From: Lachnospiraceae bacterium
Lineage (GTDB): Bacteria > Bacillota > Clostridia > Lachnospirales > Lachnospiraceae
Reading direction: 5' to 3'
DNA: 64,000 bases
Assembly (NCBI GenBank): GCA_003979345.1
Contig: RYVZ01000017.1
Coordinates: 1-64,000, forward strand
Under the pieces are notes generated by a model. The model was not told the DNA's origin. It did no database searches and saw only the letters and a list, made by a program, of their open reading frames with translations. Shown in pieces: positions 60,885 to 64,000 of this stretch. Made by a program: the position numbers and the translations under genes. Each line of letters opens with the position of its first letter. Within the stretch, counting starts at the first letter, position 1.

Positions 60885-62207
60885 ATGGGGGCATCTATGA
60901 TCGGCCTGCTGGAAACAGCGGCAATCGCAGTCAGCGGGTTTTTGGTAAAAAAATATGTGTTTTTAGAAGCGGATATGGAAGAAAAAAAGCAGCGCATCTT
61001 TTATTGGATCAGCCTGCTTTTGACTGCCGCGGCGTTTTTGGTGTTCGGAAAAGATACCGCTTCCCTGACCGCCGTTTTCCTGATCGGTCTCAATGTTTTG
61101 CTGGCAAGAAAAAAGGGACGTCTGTGGGCGCTGTTTTTGATGGTGCCGCTCACGGGCATCATTAACGGTCTTTTGGCGCCTCTTCTTCTTGTGCCGCCCT
61201 ATCTGCTCTCTCTGTCTGGGCAAAGAACGCTGCTTTATCAATATGCGGTTTACGGAGCGTTCTTTTTACTTGTGATCCTTTTTTACGTGAAAGGAAAAGC
61301 ATGGCGCAAATGGTTTCGGGAGAATATGCAGTACAGGAGCCTTCGGAGATCAGAAAATGTCCTGCTATGGGTGATCGGTATCGTCATGTTCTTTTTTTCG
61401 AATGAGCTGGCTGCGCAGAAAGAGGCGGGGCAGTTTACCGCATTTGCGGGGGGAGAGGCTTACGCGCACAGCCTTGCCGCTTTTATTGCGATCAGCAGTA
61501 TTGCGGTATTTATTATGGCGGTCACGATCATTGTGCTGATCATGCAGGGAAATAAACGTTCTTTTTATCATGAACAGGTTTCGGGCATGCAGTCCGGCAT
61601 GATCACGCTGATGGCGGAGATCGTGGAGAACAGGGACGACAACACGGGCGGGCATATCAGGCGCACAGCAGCTTACGTGGAGAAGATCGCGAAGGAGTTA
61701 AAAAAGCAGGGCGCATACAGAGAAATCCTGACTGACAGATACATGGAGGACATGATCGTGGCGGCGCCGCTTCACGATATCGGAAAAATACATATTCCTG
61801 ACGCGGTGTTAAATAAGCCGGGCAGACTGACCGAAGAAGAGTTCGCGGTTATGAAAACGCATACCACAGCAGGGCAGGAGCTGCTCTTGCGGGCGAAAGC
61901 GGAGCTGGGAGAATCGGGGTATCTGAATACGGCGGTGGAAATGGCGGCGTATCATCATGAATGGTGGAACGGGAAGGGGTATCCGTATGGATTAAACGGG
62001 GATGAAATACCGCTCTGTGCCCGGATCATGGCAGTCGCGGATGTCTTTGACGCACTGACACAGAAGCGCTGTTATAAAAGCGCGATGCCGGCGGAAAAAG
62101 CATATGCGATCATCCGGGAGGAATCAGGCGCGCATTTTGACCCAAAGGTCGTGGAAGCGTTTTTTGCCGCGGATGAAATTATGAAAGGATCTGACAACGA
62201 GCATTGA
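60885..62207 (+). CDS. Membrane-bound HD-GYP phosphodiesterase
   Basis: 440 aa, ATG 60885 with GAAAGGAA upstream. The N-terminal 210 residues contain about seven membrane segments. The HD-GYP domain starts near residue 245 (EIVENRDDNTGGHIRRTAAYVE); HDIGK (His297, Asp298), HHEWWNGKGYPYGL (GYP near 365) and IMAVADVFDALT are intact. It should hydrolyse c-di-GMP. Together with the cyclase at 35561 it provides synthesis and breakdown of c-di-GMP in this window. Confidence 0.92.
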   Translation: MGASMIGLLETAAIAVSGFLVKKYVFLEADMEEKKQRIFYWISLLLTAAAFLVFGKDTASLTAVFLIGLNVLLARKKGRLWALFLMVPLTGIINGLLAPLLLVPPYLLSLSGQRTLLYQYAVYGAFFLLVILFYVKGKAWRKWFRENMQYRSLRRSENVLLWVIGIVMFFFSNELAAQKEAGQFTAFAGGEAYAHSLAAFIAISSIAVFIMAVTIIVLIMQGNKRSFYHEQVSGMQSGMITLMAEIVENRDDNTGGHIRRTAAYVEKIAKELKKQGAYREILTDRYMEDMIVAAPLHDIGKIHIPDAVLNKPGRLTEEEFAVMKTHTTAGQELLLRAKAELGESGYLNTAVEMAAYHHEWWNGKGYPYGLNGDEIPLCARIMAVADVFDALTQKRCYKSAMPAEKAYAIIREESGAHFDPKVVEAFFAADEIMKGSDNEH

Positions 62208-62232
62208 CATAACAAAGAAGTTGTGATAAAGT
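62204..62232 (+). promoter_or_regulatory. Promoter of the thrS T-box transcript
   Basis: TTGACA at 62204-62209, overlapping the HD-GYP stop codon, 17 bases, TAAAGT at 62227-62232. Confidence 0.5.
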
Positions 62233-62244
62233 ACCTTCAATAAC

Positions 62245-62495
62245 ATAAGAAAAGCGATGACGGAAAAGAGTAGTTTAGATGGAAACATCCAGAGAGAACA
62301 GCACTTGGTGGAAGCTGTTTATGTGGAAATCAGACGAAAACCATTCCAGAGCTGTAATGCTGAAATGAGTAAGTGTTACCGTATGCCTGCGTTAAAGGAT
62401 AGGATTTGATAGAATCTGAAGTGAAAAGTTAAGGTGGAACCGTGCCGAGTGCACCCTTAAGACGATACGATTATGGTCTTATGGGTGCTTTTCTT
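62245..62495 (+). promoter_or_regulatory. T-box leader of thrS
   Basis: The T-box sequence AAGGTGGAACCGTG lies at 62431-62444 and binds the free end of uncharged tRNA. Stem I features AGAGAG and GGTG lie near 62290-62330; a possible Thr specifier ACC is at about 62378-62380. A terminator follows (GCACCCTTAAGAC pairs with GTCTTATGGGTGC, 62451-62488, then TTTT). Uncharged tRNA-Thr would favour the antiterminator and allow thrS expression. Confidence 0.93.
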
Positions 62496-62543
62496 ATGTT
62501 GTTGCCAAATAGTTCAAGCAAAAAACGAAAGGAGCAACAAATT

Positions 62544-64000
62544 ATGAAGGTTCTACGAAAAAATGGAGAAATTGTAGAAGTAAACTTTGAAGAACAGGAG
62601 GGCAGAAAGGCATTTTGGCATACAAGTGCACATGTGCTTGCACAGGCAGTAAAACGCTTATATCCGGAAACGAAATGCGCAATCGGTCCGGCAATCGAAA
62701 ATGGATTTTATTATGATTTTGAATTTGACTTTTTATTTACAGAAGAGCATATAATGGCAATCGAAGCAGAAATGCGAAAAATCGTAAAGGAGTCTCTCTC
62801 TTTGCAAGTATGTGAGAAGTCAAAAGAAGAAGCTCTCAGCTTTATGAAAAATGCAGGTGAAAAATATAAAATTGAGCTGATTCAGGAGCTGGATGATGCA
62901 GAACAAATCAGCTTTTACAAGCAGGGAGAATATGAAGAATTTTGTGCGGGACCCCATATTTCTAATGTGTGTCAGATCAAAGCGATCAAGCTGTTATCAG
63001 TGGCAGGAGCTTATTGGAAAGGCAGCGAAAAAAATCAAATGCTTACAAGAATCTATGGCATATCTTTTCCCAAAGCGGCACAATTGGATGAATATCTGCA
63101 TACGGTTGAAGAGGCAAAGGCAAGGGATCACAGAAAATTAGGAAAGGAACTTGGAATATTTACGATTTTTGAGGAAGGACCGGGATTACCGGTATTCCTG
63201 CCGAAGGGATTGATATTGAAGAACCTGCTGATTGATTATTGGAGGAAGATCCATCGCAGAGAAGGATATGTTGAGATTTCTACACCCATTATGCTGGAAA
63301 GGAGACTTTGGGAGACATCCGGTCACTGGGATTTTTATAGAGATGCCATGTACTCTCTTAAGGTTGAAGATGAAGATTATGCAATCAAACCAATGAGTTG
63401 TCCGGGCGGAATGCTGGTGTATAAACTGGAACCGAGATCATATAAGGAGCTTCCTATGAGAATAGGAGAATTAGGGCTTGTGCATCGTAATGAAAAGTCA
63501 GGAACATTGCACGGTCTTATGAGAGTACGTTCATTTACGCAGGATGACGCACACATTCTGATGACAGAAAATCAGGTAACGGATGAGATACAGGGTGTTA
63601 TGCGTCTTATAGATGAAGTCTACAAGAAGTTCGGTTTTTCATATGAAATTGAGCTGTCAACGAGACCGGAGCATTCCATAGGAAGTGATGAGGACTGGCA
63701 GCTTGCTACAAAAGCTCTGGAAAAGGCAGTGCAGGGAATGGGCAAGTCTTATGTAGTAAATGAAGGAGACGGTGCGTTTTATGGACCGAAGCTTGATTTT
63801 CATCTAAAAGATTCTATAGGAAGAACATGGCAATGCGGAACGATCCAGCTTGATTTCCAGCTTCCTCAAAGATTTGATATTGAGTATATTGGAGCAGACG
63901 GAGAGAAACATCGCCCGATCATGCTGCATAGAGTGATATTTGGCTCCATAGAACGCTTTATTGGTATTTTACTGGAACATTATGCGGGGAAATTTCCGGC
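62544..64000 (+). CDS. thrS: Threonyl-tRNA synthetase, C-terminus cut by the window
   Basis: 485 codons visible from ATG 62544. Editing-domain motifs HTSAHVLAQAV (residues about 25-35) and CAGPH (Cys134) are present; the catalytic core has ISTPIMLERRLWETSGHW, motif 2 VHRNEKSGTLHGLMRVRSFTQDDAH, and the zinc Cys in SCPGGM. Before the editing domain only about 20 residues remain, so the usual N-terminal TGS domain (about 60 residues) is missing or heavily reduced. The gene is more AT-rich than its neighbours and is controlled by the T-box. Confidence 0.95.
   Translation, partial: MKVLRKNGEIVEVNFEEQEGRKAFWHTSAHVLAQAVKRLYPETKCAIGPAIENGFYYDFEFDFLFTEEHIMAIEAEMRKIVKESLSLQVCEKSKEEALSFMKNAGEKYKIELIQELDDAEQISFYKQGEYEEFCAGPHISNVCQIKAIKLLSVAGAYWKGSEKNQMLTRIYGISFPKAAQLDEYLHTVEEAKARDHRKLGKELGIFTIFEEGPGLPVFLPKGLILKNLLIDYWRKIHRREGYVEISTPIMLERRLWETSGHWDFYRDAMYSLKVEDEDYAIKPMSCPGGMLVYKLEPRSYKELPMRIGELGLVHRNEKSGTLHGLMRVRSFTQDDAHILMTENQVTDEIQGVMRLIDEVYKKFGFSYEIELSTRPEHSIGSDEDWQLATKALEKAVQGMGKSYVVNEGDGAFYGPKLDFHLKDSIGRTWQCGTIQLDFQLPQRFDIEYIGADGEKHRPIMLHRVIFGSIERFIGILLEHYAGKFP

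Overview
The window looks like a contig edge from a gut-type Clostridia genome, most likely Lachnospiraceae (Bacillota). Evidence: about 50% GC, strong AGGAGG-type ribosome sites, CIRCE operators on heat-shock genes, a T-box in front of thrS, hemZ-type heme enzyme, apt-relA pairing and a LacI-controlled malto-oligosaccharide locus. The first 19 bases are exactly the Tn5/Nextera mosaic end, so the left edge is a sequencing-library artefact and the first gene is cut there. The right edge cuts thrS.

Layout. 0-7.5 kb: partial unknown gene, secreted DNA-entry-type nuclease, membrane protein, Lhr-type helicase. 7.5-11.2 kb: ABC exporter, LytTR regulator and DUF3021-like protein, with a paired direct repeat upstream of a good promoter that looks like a LytTR target. 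11.2-12.5 kb: two Hsp20 genes behind a CIRCE element and a structured leader with a 21-codon ORF. 12.5-15.1 kb: sugar-isomerase-like TIM barrel, EamA transporter, DUF305 protein. 15.1-20.2 kb: folate operon folC-folE-HD-folP-folBK, in which the HD protein may supply the missing dihydroneopterin triphosphate dephosphorylation step. 20.2-21.4 kb (minus): DUF5050-like protein with an in-frame TGA. 21.6-29.9 kb: pheA, DUF815 ATPase, Ppx/GppA, polyphosphate kinase, Maf-HAD fusion. 30-33.6 kb (minus): Cof phosphatase, PHP phosphoesterase, ABC-F ATPase. 33.8-37.6 kb: chemoreceptor, active GGDEF cyclase, degenerate GGDEF protein. 38-40.1 kb: groES-groEL with a perfect CIRCE. 40.3-48.5 kb: starch/malto-oligosaccharide locus (binding lipoprotein behind two palindromic operators, LacI regulator, GH13 amylase, binding protein and two permeases). 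48.9-55.2 kb: apt, relA, metallo-hydrolase, GNAT, hemZ. 55.2-58.6 kb: AT-richer accessory patch with a decayed cysteine hydrolase, a MATE exporter behind a leader-peptide/terminator attenuator, a decayed AraC regulator and a sugar acetyltransferase. 58.6-62.2 kb: TetR operon with DUF4097-like, DUF2975-like and HD-GYP proteins. 62.2-64 kb: T-box and thrS.

The most distinctive signals are: (1) a predicted antibiotic-type attenuator on the MATE gene (near-leaderless 11-aa peptide MNRTSCRRVRS whose stop codon abuts a strong terminator); (2) a recurrent tendency to short tandem duplications, seen both as arrays at gene ends (8.9, 16.6, 27.9, 41.8, 48.5 kb) and as in-frame repeats or hydrophilic inserts inside conserved proteins (nuclease, HD protein, HemZ, LytTR, Maf, Lhr, amylase); (3) -10 boxes lying six bases before the ATG of the nuclease and lacI genes, implying leaderless mRNAs; (4) a LytTR-type direct-repeat operator; (5) several genes caught in decay. 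All functional statements are by reading the sequence and family knowledge; no database search was run.
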